Notes: a model not told the origin generated them from the sequence alone. A stretch of 64,000 bases of DNA from Aminobacter sp. AP02 (GCF_003148805.1 NZ_QGGX01000004.1:186001-250000), one strand, 5' to 3'. Positions 53,033 to 62,509 are shown, counted from the first letter of the stretch. Program-made: numbers and translations.

Positions 53033-53497
53033 TCAAGCGTCAGTGGAAATCGGGGCTCGGGACGTTTTCAGACAAAGCCGGTTGGCGAAGCTGCTTGCCA
53101 AGGCCAGCCGGGCCGCACGCTGTTCACCGCAGGTTCGTCCAGGGCCCTGAAGGTCGAACGTCGGACTGATAGTCTCAAGGAGCAATGTATCTTCCGCCGC
53201 AGCAACGAGCGCAGCAACGGCTAGCGGATCTGTATCGATTCCCGTGAGGTGTCGATCACGCGGGGCGTCAGCATAATGCTCCAGCATTGCCCTGATCAGG
53301 TGCTTCTTGGTGGCGAAGTGATGAAGCAGCCCGCCTTTGCTGATGCCCGCCTGCTGGGCAACCGCATCCAGGGTGACTTTGCCAAAGCCGTTTTCCAGCG
53401 CAACGCAAATTGCCGCGTGGAACAGACGCTCCTTGGGGCCGCATCCTCGCGGCGGGGCCGGCCAATCTACGACCGGCCCCTTATCGAGATCATTCAT
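53033..53497 (-). CDS. TetR-family regulator, short C-terminal domain
   Basis: A 154-residue protein. The N-terminal HTH is typical of TetR: KERLFHAAICVALENGFGKVTLDAVAQQAGISKGGLLHHFATKKHLIRAML. The ligand domain after residue 85 is short and poorly recognisable (TetR proteins are usually 180-220 residues). It may be a C-terminally shortened regulator, possibly frameshifted. The ATG overlaps the stop of the RND pump gene, so it is the distal gene of the efflux operon. Its target is likely the pump operon or the neighbouring genes. Confidence 0.75.
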   Translation of the reverse strand: MNDLDKGPVVDWPAPPRGCGPKERLFHAAICVALENGFGKVTLDAVAQQAGISKGGLLHHFATKKHLIRAMLEHYADAPRDRHLTGIDTDPLAVAALVAAAEDTLLLETISPTFDLQGPGRTCGEQRAARLALASSFANRLCLKTSRAPISTDA

Positions 53498-56400
53498 TCG
53501 CCCTGAACCCGCACCCCTTCGAGCGCATCGGTGCTTGCCTGCTGTTCAGCCTTGCCTCGCCCGAACAACTTCATGACAAAGACGAAGAAGACCGGCACGA
53601 AGAAGACTGCAAGCACGGTTGCCGAAATCATGCCGCCCAGCACGCCGGTGCCGATGGCGTTCTGGCTGGCGGCGCTCGCTCCGGTGGCGATGGCCAGCGG
53701 CACGACGCCCAGGCTGAAGGCCAGCGACGTCATGATGATCGGCCTGAAGCGGAGCTTGGCGGCCTCCACCGTCGCGTCGATCAACGACATGCCTTCCTGG
53801 CGCAGGTCCTTGGCGAACTCGATGATCAGGATCGCGTTCTTGGCGGACAGGCCGATGATCGCGATCAGACCGACCTTGAAGTAGACGTCGTTCGGCATCC
53901 CCATGTACATCACGGCGAGCACCGAGCCCAAAACGCCCAGAGGCACGACGAGGATCACCGACACCGGAATGGACCAGCTCTCGTAAAGTGCCGCCAACAG
54001 CAGGAACACAAACAGGATGCTGAGCGCGATCAGGGCAGGGGCCTGCGAGCCGGACTGGATTTCCTGAAGCGATTGACCTGTCCACTCATAGCCAAAACCG
54101 GCGGGCAGTTCATTTGCCAGGCGCTCCATCTCCTCGATCGCCGCTCCAGATGAGTGGCCAGGCGCCGACTGGCCGCTGATGCGCACCGAGGGATAACCAT
54201 TGTAGCCCACGACCTGGGCCGCACCTTTTTGCCACTCGACGGAGGCGAACGAAGACAGCGGCACCATGCCACCGTTGGCGTTTCGAACGTTGAGGTTCAG
54301 CAGATCTTCCGTCTGCATGCGGCGCCCGGCGTCGGATTGGACGGTCACGCGCTGCATCCTGCCGGCATTCGGGAAATCGTTGACATAGGCGGAACCCAGA
54401 TTGGCCGAGATCGTCGAATTGATATCGGCGAAGGTAACGCCGAAAGTGTTGGCCTTTTCACGGTCGATCAAAAGATTGACCTGGGCCGCGTCGGGCATGC
54501 CTTCGACGCGCACGCCGGTGATGACCTCACTCTTCGCGGCAGCCGCAAGCAACTGGTCGCGGGCAGCGGCAAGGGCTACCTGGCCGCGTCCCGAGCGGTC
54601 CTGAAGACGGAAGGTAAAGCCGTTGGACGTGCCAAGGCCCTGAATCGGCGGTGGCGAAAGCGCAAAGGATACCGCATCCTTCATCTGGAAGAGTGCACGA
54701 TTGGCCCGGCCCGCGATGGCGGCGGCCGAATTCTGTTCGTCGCGCTCGCTCCAGTCATCAAGGGTGACGAAAGCCAGGCCGGCATTCTGACCCGCGCCTG
54801 AGAAGCTGAAGCCGTTGACCACGATCATGCGGTCGACCGCATCTTCGCCCATGAAGATCGTCTCGACAGTCTCGGCTATGGTCCGGGTGCGATTGCTGCT
54901 GGATTCCGGCGGCCCCTGGATATCGACGATCAGGAAGCCTTGGTCTTCATTCGGCAGGAAGGAAGTGGGCAGCTGAATGAAAGACCAGCCAAGGCCGACC
55001 AGCAGCGCCAGGTAGATGACCATGAAGCGGCCCGTGCGGTTGACGATCCAACCGACGCTCGAGGTGTAGCTGCTTGTCGTCCGGTCAAAGCCGCGGTTGA
55101 ACCAGCCGAAGAAACCCTTCTTCTGATGGTGACCCTTGCTGATCGGCTTCAGGAAGCTTGCGCAAAGCGCGGGTGTCAAGGACAGGGCGAGGAATCCCGA
55201 GAACAGGATCGACACGACCATCGTCAGGCTGAACTGCCGGTAGATGACGCCAACGGCACCCGGGAAAAACGCCATGGGCACAAACACTGCGGTCAAAACC
55301 AGTGTGATGCCGATGATCGCGCCGGAGATCTGCTTCATGGCCTTGCGCGTCGCTTCCCGTGGCGACAGACCTTCTTCCGCCATGATGCGCTCGACGTTTT
55401 CAACCACCACGATGGCATCGTCGACCAGGATGCCGATCGCCAGCACCATCGCAAACATGGTCAGGACGTTGATGGAGAACCCCGTGGCCAGCATGACCGC
55501 ACAGGTGCCCAGAAGCGCTACCGGGACGACCAGCGTCGGGATAACCGTGTAGCGGAAGTTCTGCAGGAACAGGAACATCACCGCAAAAACGAGCAGTATC
55601 GCCTCGAACAGCGTGGTGATCACCTTCTCGATCGAAACCTTCACGAACGGCGACGTGTCGTAAGGGATCGCGTATTCCAGGCTCTCGGGGAAGAAGCTCG
55701 AAAGTTCCTCCATTTGCGCTCGAACGGCTTCGGACGTTGCCAAGGCATTGCCCGTGGGCGACAGCTGCACCGCGATTGCAGCGCTCGGCTTGCCGTTCAG
55801 CCTGGTTGAAAAGTTGTAGTTTTCCGCTCCGACCTCGATGCGCGCCACGTCCGACAAGCGGACCGACGAGCCGTCGGGATTGGCGCGGAGTACGATCGAG
55901 CCGAATTCTTCGGCTGAAGTAAGCTGCCCTTTCACCAGCACGGTGGCCGAGATCTGCTGCGTGATCGGGTTGGGATCCGCCCCGATGCGGCCGGCGGCAA
56001 CCTGCGCATTCTGCGACCGGATCGCATTGGTGATGTCGTCTGAGGTGAGCTTCAGTCCGACCATCTTGTCGGGGTCGATCCAGATGCGCATAGCGCGTTG
56101 CGTCGCAAACAGCTGCGCGCGGCCGACACCGTCGATACGCCTGATTTCGCTGAGCACGTTGCGGCTGAGATAATCGCCAAGACCAACGACATCGAGCGAG
56201 CCGTCCGTCGATGTAAGTGCAACCATCATCAGGAAGCCGCTGCCGGCTTCTTCGACCTGGATGCCCACCTGCTTGACGACCTGCGGCAATCGCGGCTCAA
56301 CGCGGCGGACCGCGTTCTGCACGTCGATTGACGCCTGGCCGCTGTCGGTCCCGGGAGCAAAGGTCGCGGTAATGCTGACCATGCCGGAGGAATCGGACGT

Positions 56401-56640
56401 CGATTCAAAGTAGAGGAGACCGGCGACGCCGTTCAGCTCTTCTTCGATCGGCCGGGTAACGCTTTGATAGATGTCTTCGGGTGCAGCACCAGCATAAGTC
56501 GCGCTGATGGAGACCTGAGGCGGGGCCACGTTTGGATATTGCGCGACCGGCAGGAACGGGATGGCGATAACGCCGGCGAGCATGATGAAGATCGCCACGA
56601 CCCATGCGAAAATGGGTCGATCAATGAAAAACTGGGGCAT
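53494..56640 (-). CDS. RND multidrug efflux pump inner-membrane subunit (AcrB/MexB type)
   Basis: A 1048-residue HAE1-family RND permease. It starts MPQFFIDRPIFAWVVAIFIMLAGV and has 12 expected spans. The proton-relay aspartates are in LVDDAIVVVENVERIM. Other hallmarks are the repeated LTPALCASFLKPI and the final AVFFVPVFFVFVMKLF. Full length. It exports amphiphilic compounds with the adjacent adaptor protein and an outer-membrane channel that is not encoded here. The stop overlaps the TetR start. Confidence 0.96.
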   Translation of the reverse strand: MPQFFIDRPIFAWVVAIFIMLAGVIAIPFLPVAQYPNVAPPQVSISATYAGAAPEDIYQSVTRPIEEELNGVAGLLYFESTSDSSGMVSITATFAPGTDSGQASIDVQNAVRRVEPRLPQVVKQVGIQVEEAGSGFLMMVALTSTDGSLDVVGLGDYLSRNVLSEIRRIDGVGRAQLFATQRAMRIWIDPDKMVGLKLTSDDITNAIRSQNAQVAAGRIGADPNPITQQISATVLVKGQLTSAEEFGSIVLRANPDGSSVRLSDVARIEVGAENYNFSTRLNGKPSAAIAVQLSPTGNALATSEAVRAQMEELSSFFPESLEYAIPYDTSPFVKVSIEKVITTLFEAILLVFAVMFLFLQNFRYTVIPTLVVPVALLGTCAVMLATGFSINVLTMFAMVLAIGILVDDAIVVVENVERIMAEEGLSPREATRKAMKQISGAIIGITLVLTAVFVPMAFFPGAVGVIYRQFSLTMVVSILFSGFLALSLTPALCASFLKPISKGHHQKKGFFGWFNRGFDRTTSSYTSSVGWIVNRTGRFMVIYLALLVGLGWSFIQLPTSFLPNEDQGFLIVDIQGPPESSSNRTRTIAETVETIFMGEDAVDRMIVVNGFSFSGAGQNAGLAFVTLDDWSERDEQNSAAAIAGRANRALFQMKDAVSFALSPPPIQGLGTSNGFTFRLQDRSGRGQVALAAARDQLLAAAAKSEVITGVRVEGMPDAAQVNLLIDREKANTFGVTFADINSTISANLGSAYVNDFPNAGRMQRVTVQSDAGRRMQTEDLLNLNVRNANGGMVPLSSFASVEWQKGAAQVVGYNGYPSVRISGQSAPGHSSGAAIEEMERLANELPAGFGYEWTGQSLQEIQSGSQAPALIALSILFVFLLLAALYESWSIPVSVILVVPLGVLGSVLAVMYMGMPNDVYFKVGLIAIIGLSAKNAILIIEFAKDLRQEGMSLIDATVEAAKLRFRPIIMTSLAFSLGVVPLAIATGASAASQNAIGTGVLGGMISATVLAVFFVPVFFVFVMKLFGRGKAEQQASTDALEGVRVQGE

Positions 56641-56651
56641 TTTGATTGTCC

Positions 56652-57869
56652 TTAGCCGGCCTTGGGCTTGCTGGCTGGCTCAGTCGAGCCGTCGCTGCCA
56701 GTTGCTGGCGTCGCATCCTGTGGCTTCCATGTCTGGGCACTGACCGCAGCACCCGGCCTGACCTTCTGGAAGCCTTCAACGATGACCTTGTCGCCTGACT
56801 TGAGGCCTTCTTCCACGACCCAGCGGTCGCCGGCCACGCGTCCGACCCGAACCGTCCTGAGTTCGGCCAGGTTCTCGTCGTTCACGACATAGACCTGCGA
56901 GCGCCCGCCGGCGTCACGTTGGATTGCCTGCTGCGGAATGGCGATAGCGTTTTGCTGGATACCCTGCTCGATCAGCACACGGACATACATGCCCGGCAGC
57001 AAGTCGCCTTCAGGATTGGGGAACTCGCCGCGCAGCGTCACCTGCCCGGTGGTGGCGTCGACGGCCGCCTCTAGGAACAAGAGTTTTCCGGGATGCGCGT
57101 ACTCGCTACCGTCGTCCAGTCGCAGCATCACCCGAGCGCCGCCCGCCTCGGCTGTGGTCAATGCGCCGTTTTCGAGCGCGCGCCGAAGCCTGAGAAGCTC
57201 GTTGGCCGATTGGGTGAAGTCGGCATAGACCGGATCGATCTGCTGGATGGTGGCCAGGCTTTCGGGACCGTTGGCGCTGACGAGAGCGCCCTCCGTGACC
57301 ATGGCGCGGCCGATGCGTCCCGAGATCGGCGCAGTGATTTCGGCATAGTCCAGGTTGAGCTGTGCTGTGGTCAGGCCTGCGGTCGCGATCGCCACATCGG
57401 CATCTGCCTGCGCGAGTGCCGCCACCGCATTGTCGAATTGCTGGCCGCTGGAGACGTTGCGTTCGCGCAGTTCGCCTTGACGCTCGGCCTGCTGGCGCGC
57501 CTGGAGTTGCACCGCTTGCGCGCGCTTGAGCGTCGCTTCCGCGCTCGCCACCTGTGCGCGGAACAACGCCGGGTCGATGCGATAGAGAACGTCGCCTTCC
57601 TTCACCAGGCTGCCCTGCTCGAACACGCGTTCGAGTACGATGCCGGAGACTCGCGGCCGCACCTCGGCGATGCGGGTCGGGGCAATGCGTCCCGGCAGTT
57701 CGTTCAAGATGGGAAGGGTCTCAGGAACAACATCGATCACGCTCACTGCGGGTGGAGGAGGAGCGGCCGGCTGTGCCTCGGCTGAGCTCTTGGCATCGCT
57801 GCACCCGGAAATGAAAGCGAAAAGGGCGACCGCCGCTGTGAGTTTCAGCGGCAAAACGGGAATACGCAT
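56652..57869 (-). CDS. RND efflux periplasmic adaptor (AcrA/MexA type)
   Basis: A 405-residue membrane fusion lipoprotein. Its lipobox is ISGC with C23. It contains the hairpin and lipoyl segments (PRVSGIVLERVFEQGSLVKEGDVLYRIDPALF, and LNLDYAEITAPISGRIGRAM) and the beta-barrel/membrane-proximal part ending KSGDKVIVEGFQKVRPG. Located 11 bp upstream of the pump gene. It links the pump with an outer-membrane channel of the TolC family. Confidence 0.95.
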   Translation of the reverse strand: MRIPVLPLKLTAAVALFAFISGCSDAKSSAEAQPAAPPPPAVSVIDVVPETLPILNELPGRIAPTRIAEVRPRVSGIVLERVFEQGSLVKEGDVLYRIDPALFRAQVASAEATLKRAQAVQLQARQQAERQGELRERNVSSGQQFDNAVAALAQADADVAIATAGLTTAQLNLDYAEITAPISGRIGRAMVTEGALVSANGPESLATIQQIDPVYADFTQSANELLRLRRALENGALTTAEAGGARVMLRLDDGSEYAHPGKLLFLEAAVDATTGQVTLRGEFPNPEGDLLPGMYVRVLIEQGIQQNAIAIPQQAIQRDAGGRSQVYVVNDENLAELRTVRVGRVAGDRWVVEEGLKSGDKVIVEGFQKVRPGAAVSAQTWKPQDATPATGSDGSTEPASKPKAG

Positions 57870-57950
57870 AGGGAAATCCAGGAAAAGTTGACGATTGCCG
57901 GGACCCGAGGTGGCCGGGCGATGAATTGGTTTGGCGGCGGCTGTTGGCGT

Positions 57951-58532
57951 TCAGCCTTCTGCCGGCGAATTGTTGCCTTGCAGATATTCCGCATCGACCA
58001 GCCACTGGATGTCGTGCAGGATGCCTGCACGTTCGGCGTCCGACCACGGATGCATGTTGTGCAGTTCGAGCCTCTTGAGCCCCTCGAGCGCCAGAAACGC
58101 CAGGATCGCCCCACGCGGATTTTCCGCCGTTTCCGAGACCGAAGCGATCATGCGGGCATAAACTGCCTCAATGAAACCGCGCGATTCCGCGTCCTGGGCG
58201 AGGGCTGCAACCAGATTGACCGCGACAGCCCGCACATGATCGCGAGGCCGTTGGGCCGCGGCCGCGATGAGACCATTGATGGCTGCGCTTGGAACCGAAC
58301 CTGCAGGTGGCGTGAGCGCTTGAATCCGCTCTTGTTCGGCGTCGACACGCCGCCTTATCACGGCATTGATGAGTTGTTGCTTGGATTTGTAGTCGTAGAT
58401 CACGCTCGCCTTGCTGATCCCGGCGGCGGTGGCAACGGCATCCAGCGTCAGATGCGCAGCACCGTCGCGGACAACCACGAGTTCCGCGGCGTCAAGAATG
58501 TCGCTTTGCTCAATTACTCTTGGACGAGCCAT
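57951..58532 (-). CDS. TetR-family repressor of the efflux operon
   Basis: A 193-residue regulator. HTH: MARPRVIEQSDILDAAELVV and LTLDAVATAAGISKASVIYDYKSKQQLINAVI. The C-terminal ligand domain resembles the TetR_C region seen in RND repressors (AILAFLALEGLKRLELHNMHP). The ATG at 58532 is chosen because the preceding frame to 58568 would run into the operator palindrome. Same strand as the adaptor gene, 81 bp upstream of it. Confidence 0.87.
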   Translation of the reverse strand: MARPRVIEQSDILDAAELVVVRDGAAHLTLDAVATAAGISKASVIYDYKSKQQLINAVIRRRVDAEQERIQALTPPAGSVPSAAINGLIAAAAQRPRDHVRAVAVNLVAALAQDAESRGFIEAVYARMIASVSETAENPRGAILAFLALEGLKRLELHNMHPWSDAERAGILHDIQWLVDAEYLQGNNSPAEG

Positions 58533-58564
58533 ACGTTCGCGCCTGTGCGGCCTCTGATTAGTTT

Positions 58565-58576
58565 CCAACCGGTTGG
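58565..58576. promoter_or_regulatory. TetR-type operator upstream of the efflux operon
   Basis: CCAACCGGTTGG is a perfect 12-bp palindrome, extended to the right by a further TTGGTT, 33 bp upstream of the TetR start. Such alternating AACC/GGTT dyads are common TetR-family operators. It would repress the repressor, adaptor and pump genes together. Confidence 0.6.
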
Positions 58577-58692
58577 TTGGTTATAGGAGCGGCGCGGCAG
58601 AAAGTTCAATTCACCAATTTGTGTACCAGCGGTGAGGAGGCCGATTTGACGTGCATTTTCGTCGCTGCCCGGCTTGGCAAAGGCCGACCACT

Positions 58693-59619
58693 TCACCCGG
58701 TGGAGATGTTGGAAAATTGCAGCCAAGGCGGATTCTGCGCATACATTTCACGGATCAGGCTCTTGATCTCTTCGATGCGTGCCGAATTGTCCTTGCGCCG
58801 GCAGCTCATGATCACCGGCGAGGTTGCTTGGGCATCGGACAAGATGCGGTAGCAGACGTCGTCGGGACGCTGGCGCTGCGATGGGGCAGGAATGATGCAC
58901 AATCCTGCTGCCGCGGCCACCAGGCCAAGTGCGGTCTGGATTTCGCGGACCTCTTCCACCATCCCCAGCTCGACGTTGAGATCGGCGAACAGGCCCAGGA
59001 TCTCATCGGCGAAACTCGGGCGCGGCTTGGATGGATAGATCACCAAGGTCTCGCCTTCGATCTCCTTCAACGCGATTGGCTCGCTGGAAAGAGACTTCGG
59101 ATGCCCCTTTGGAAAGGCAACGACCAATCGTTCCTCGCGAAGCGTTATACGTTCCACATCCGGATCGGTCAGGCGCACGCGTCCAACACCGAGATCGATG
59201 CGTCCGTCCTTCAAGGCGGCGATCTGCTCGACAGACATCATCTCGCGGATTTCGATGCCGAGTTCCGGCCAGCGGGCGCGCATGCTGCGTACCAGATCGG
59301 GGATGCCGCTATAGAGCGTCGAGCCGACGCAGCCGATGATGAATATCTCGCGGCGTGACTGCGCAATCCGACGCGTCTGCTCGCGAATGTGCTCCATGCG
59401 GGTAATCATCTGGGTTGCTTGCTCGTAAAAGAATCGACCGGCTTCAGTCAGCGTAAGCGGCCGGCTCGTGCGGTCGATCAGCACCGCGCCCAGGCTCTCT
59501 TCGAGCTGCTGAATCTGCCGGCTGAGGGGCGGCTGGGCAATATGCAGTGTCTCGGCCGCCCTCGAAAAATTGCGCTCGCGCGCCACCGCGACGAAATAGC
59601 GAAGCTGTCGCATATCCAT
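58693..59619 (-). CDS. catR: LysR-type regulator of catechol genes (CatM/CatR/BenM-like)
   Basis: A 308-residue LysR protein starting MDMRQLRYFVAVARERNFSRAAETLHIAQPPLSRQIQQLEE. Its effector domain has LGMVEEVREIQTALGLVAAAAGLCIIPA, a stretch strongly conserved in CatM/BenM-type regulators that respond to cis,cis-muconate. The ATG at 59619 is used; a second Met is two codons in. An open frame upstream to 59880 overlaps catB and is not coding. It is divergent from catB, with an ATAC-N7-GTAT site seven bases beyond its start. Confidence 0.9.
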   Translation of the reverse strand: MDMRQLRYFVAVARERNFSRAAETLHIAQPPLSRQIQQLEESLGAVLIDRTSRPLTLTEAGRFFYEQATQMITRMEHIREQTRRIAQSRREIFIIGCVGSTLYSGIPDLVRSMRARWPELGIEIREMMSVEQIAALKDGRIDLGVGRVRLTDPDVERITLREERLVVAFPKGHPKSLSSEPIALKEIEGETLVIYPSKPRPSFADEILGLFADLNVELGMVEEVREIQTALGLVAAAAGLCIIPAPSQRQRPDDVCYRILSDAQATSPVIMSCRRKDNSARIEEIKSLIREMYAQNPPWLQFSNISTG

Positions 59620-59625
59620 GACACT

Positions 59626-59640
59626 ATACCTTCTGGGTAT
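59626..59640. promoter_or_regulatory. CatM/BenM-type ATAC-N7-GTAT site
   Basis: ATACCTTCTGGGTAT matches ATAC-N7-GTAT exactly, the consensus known for CatM, BenM and related muconate-responsive regulators. It lies between the LysR gene and catB, 80 bp before the catB start, and is the likely binding site for both autoregulation and catB activation. Confidence 0.8.
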
Positions 59641-59719
59641 CGAAACCGACCGCGATAGTCTTGGACTGTTTGTCTGCGCAAAGCTAGCGTCTGCCAAAGG
59701 AAGTTCGGAGGAAAATTCC

Positions 59720-60874
59720 GTGAGCTCTGGCGCCCGCATTGTCGAAATCGAGACCTTACTGCTTGATGTGCCTACGATAAGGCCGCATCGGTTGTCGATG
59801 GTAACGATGAGCGGGCAAACGATGATGGTCGTCAGGCTGCGCTGTTCCGACGAGTTTTCAGGGCTTGGCGAAGGCACCACAATCGGCGGCCTGGCCTACG
59901 GGTCAGAGAGCCCCGAAAGTATGAAGCTCACCATAGACCGGTACATCGCCCCTCTGCTTATGGGTGCCGACGCCACACGCGTTGGGCTCGCCATGGATAA
60001 GGTCAACACCGCGGTGAAGGGCAACCACTTCGCAAAATGCGCGGTCGAGACAGCGCTTCTGGACGCGCAGGCCCGCCGTCTTGGGCTGCCCCTGTCTGAA
60101 CTGCTCGGCGGTCGCCGGCGCGACAGCCTTCCGGTCGCCTGGACGCTCGCTTCCGGCGACACAGCCAAGGACATCGAGGAGGCCCAGCGCATGCTGGAGA
60201 CCCGTCGTCACAAGGATTTCAAGCTCAAGATCGGCCGTCGCCCGATCAACGAGGATGTGGCTCACGTGGCTGCGGTCCGCAAGGCGCTGCCCGACTTTGC
60301 CAGCGTGCGTGTCGACGTCAACATGGCCTGGCGCGAGCGCGAAGCCGCCAACGGCATCGCAGCACTTGGCGACGCGGGCTGTGTGCTGGTCGAACAGCCG
60401 GTGCCAGGCGTCGAGCCGCTTGCAAGGCTTCAGGCGAAGGCAGGTATCGCGCTGATGGCCGACGAGATTTTGACGGGACCGGAAAGCGCGCTGACAGCGG
60501 CATCGAAACTCGCCGGCGATGTGTTTTCGATCAAGATCGAACAGGCCGGCGGCCTGTTTTCCGCAGCCAAGGTGATCTCAGTGGCGGAAGCGGCCGATAT
60601 CGCCGTCTATGGCGGAACGATGCTTGAAGGGCCGATCGGCACGATCGCCGCGGCCCAGCTATTTTCAGGTGTACGCAGCCTCGAATGGGGAACCGAACTG
60701 TTCGGGCCGTTGCTCCTCACCGAAGAGTTGCTGACCGAGCCTCTCGTGTATGCCGATTTCGAGCTCAAGGTTCCGACCGGGCCGGGGCTGGGCATTCAAT
60801 TGCACGAAGCGGCGGTGAACCGCTTCCGCCGCGACCGGACCAGTACGTCCACAACGCTCAAGGCAGTGGGGTAG
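59720..60874 (+). CDS. catB: Muconate cycloisomerase
   Basis: A 384-residue enolase-superfamily enzyme that lactonises cis,cis-muconate to muconolactone. The catalytic set is present: K168-x-K170 (FKLKIG), Asp/Asn in VDVNMAW, Glu in VEQPVPG, Asp-Glu in MADEIL, and Lys in SIKIEQAGG. The N-terminal capping domain starts VEIETLLLDVP. It begins with GTG at 59720, preceded by CGGAGG; the frame extends upstream to 59618 through the promoter but that part is not coding. First gene of the cat operon. Confidence 0.94.
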   Translation: MSSGARIVEIETLLLDVPTIRPHRLSMVTMSGQTMMVVRLRCSDEFSGLGEGTTIGGLAYGSESPESMKLTIDRYIAPLLMGADATRVGLAMDKVNTAVKGNHFAKCAVETALLDAQARRLGLPLSELLGGRRRDSLPVAWTLASGDTAKDIEEAQRMLETRRHKDFKLKIGRRPINEDVAHVAAVRKALPDFASVRVDVNMAWREREAANGIAALGDAGCVLVEQPVPGVEPLARLQAKAGIALMADEILTGPESALTAASKLAGDVFSIKIEQAGGLFSAAKVISVAEAADIAVYGGTMLEGPIGTIAAAQLFSGVRSLEWGTELFGPLLLTEELLTEPLVYADFELKVPTGPGLGIQLHEAAVNRFRRDRTSTSTTLKAVG

Positions 60875-60878
60875 AGCT

Positions 60879-61169
60879 ATGCTTTTCCAAGTCGAGATGA
60901 CCGTCCACCTGCCGCACGATCTGCCCAAGGAACAAGCCGACCGGCTGAAGACGACGGAGAGGGCGCTGGCCCAGGAACTCCAGCGCAACGGCAAGTGGCG
61001 CCACCTTTGGCGGGTTGCCGGTCAGTACGCCAATGTCAGCATCTTTGACGTCAGCGGACCGGGCGAGTTGCATGAGATCCTGTCGGGCTTGCCGCTGTTT
61101 CCTTTCATGCAGATCGAGGTGAAGGCGCTTTGCCGGCATCCGTCGGCGATCGCCGACGATGGCGCATAG
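60879..61169 (+). CDS. catC: Muconolactone delta-isomerase
   Basis: A 96-residue CatC (typical length), starting MLFQVEMTVHLPHDLP. The RALAQELQRNGKWRHLWRVAGQYANVSIFDV segment carries conserved Trp-Arg residues of the family. It turns muconolactone into 3-oxoadipate enol-lactone. Four bases after catB, so both are co-translated. Confidence 0.94.
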   Translation: MLFQVEMTVHLPHDLPKEQADRLKTTERALAQELQRNGKWRHLWRVAGQYANVSIFDVSGPGELHEILSGLPLFPFMQIEVKALCRHPSAIADDGA

Positions 61170-61263
61170 GCGCCGGGATGGCTCCCTTCCGCGCAGGTAG
61201 AGCGGGAGCAGGGAGTGAGTTTTAGTCAACGCGCAGAAATGCGAGCCAGAAAGGGAGGTTCCC

Positions 61264-62190
61264 ATGTCCAGCAAGCTCATCGAAAAGTCAGTCATCGCCG
61301 ATCTCGCCAACCGCGCCAGCGGTCTCGATCAGCCGGGCGGCGACCAGCGCCTGAAGACGATCACCAACCGCCTGCTTTTTGATCTCTTCACCGCGATCGA
61401 CGATCTCGATATCAGCATGAACGAGGTCTGGAGTGCCGTGGCCTATCTCGGCCAGGCGGCGCGCGCCAACGAACTTGGTCTGGTCGCGCCCGGCATTGGC
61501 CTTGAACATTTCCTCGATCTGCGCCTCGATGAGGCCGAGCGTCGCGCCGGCCTGGCAGGCGGCACCGCGCGCACCATCGAGGGTCCGCTCTATATAGCCG
61601 GTGCACCGCTCTCCAAGGCAACCGCCCGCCTCGACGACGGCTCGGAACGCGGTGAAGTCCTGTTCATGCAAGGCCAGGTCCGCGACCACAACGGCAAGCC
61701 GGTCGCCGATGCGATCGTCGATGTGTGGCACGCCAACGTGCTCGGCAATTACTCGCATTTCGATCCGCTGCAGCCGGCCTACAATCTGCGCCGGCGCATC
61801 CAGACTGACGCGGACGGCCGCTACAGCTTCCGCTCGATCATGCCCAGCGGCTATGCCACGCCCGAAGGCGGCTCGACCGAGGCTCTCATGTTGGCGCTAG
61901 GCCGCCATGGCCACCGTCCGGCGCACATCCACTTCTTCGTCTCGGCCCCAGGTCACCGCCACCTGACGACGCAAATCAACATCGAGGGCGACGAATACCT
62001 GTTCGAGGATTTCGCTTTCGGCACCCGAAACGATCTTATCCCACCGGTCACCCGCGTCGACGACCCAAAGGCGCTGGCGGAACGCCAGGTTCAGGAGCCT
62101 TTCGCCTCGATCGACTTCGACTTTGTGCTGATGCCGGAAGTGGAAGGCGTAACCGACACCGTGGTCGAGCGCGAACGCGCTACCGCCTGA
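61264..62190 (+). CDS. catA: Catechol 1,2-dioxygenase
   Basis: A 308-residue intradiol dioxygenase. The N-terminal helical dimer-linker domain is followed by the catalytic barrel. Iron ligands are visible as Tyr in GNYSHFD, Tyr in MPSGYATPEGG and the His pair in RPAHIHFFV. It cleaves catechol between the hydroxyls to cis,cis-muconate. GGGAGG precedes the ATG. Shares the cat operon after catB and catC; a strong hairpin follows the stop. Confidence 0.96.
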   Translation: MSSKLIEKSVIADLANRASGLDQPGGDQRLKTITNRLLFDLFTAIDDLDISMNEVWSAVAYLGQAARANELGLVAPGIGLEHFLDLRLDEAERRAGLAGGTARTIEGPLYIAGAPLSKATARLDDGSERGEVLFMQGQVRDHNGKPVADAIVDVWHANVLGNYSHFDPLQPAYNLRRRIQTDADGRYSFRSIMPSGYATPEGGSTEALMLALGRHGHRPAHIHFFVSAPGHRHLTTQINIEGDEYLFEDFAFGTRNDLIPPVTRVDDPKALAERQVQEPFASIDFDFVLMPEVEGVTDTVVERERATA

Positions 62191-62509
62191 TGTCGGCTCG
62201 GGCGCGCCAGCGAAGGCGCGCCCCATTCAACTCGCTGGGTTCATCGGTGATCGCCCAGTTGATGAAAACTCTATGCGGTGGACGATGTATGGCGGGCGCC
62301 TCGTGACCGAGCCGGCATCGCCGGCGTTCTGACCGCCTGTTTCAGCGGTCGCTGCAGTGGTCGCCAGCATCGTGGCGTCATCTGCCGCGCGCACTCCATC
62401 TATCGACGCCGTTTCATGCCGCCGGCAGGGCTCGCCCTTGTTTGCGAAACTCGAACTCCTGGAAGAGCAGGGCAATCCTGCTCCACCGTCAATCTGCAGA
62501 GGCTGCATC
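62191..62509. other. Gene-free interval between catA and benD
   Basis: 319 bp without a supportable gene. Open frames on both strands lack family features. The hairpin at 62200-62223 is the only clear structure. No benABC remnant could be recognised. Confidence 0.5.
62200..62223 (+). repeat. Perfect hairpin after catA
   Basis: GGGCGCGCC (62200-62208) and GGCGCGCCC (62215-62223) form a 9-bp GC stem with a 6-base loop, 10 bp after the catA stop. No T-run, so termination is uncertain, but it may stabilise the upstream mRNA. Confidence 0.6.

Noticed and set aside
59620-59880. 87-residue N-terminal extension of the LysR protein
   Set aside because: It would run over the ATAC-N7-GTAT site and through the start of catB on the opposite strand; MDMRQLRYF is the normal LysR beginning.
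62357-62509. 51-residue N-terminal extension of benD or a benC remnant
   Set aside because: The extension has no nucleotide-binding or ferredoxin-reductase motif, and NNRTRRFEGKAMVVTGAAQG is the normal start of the enzyme.
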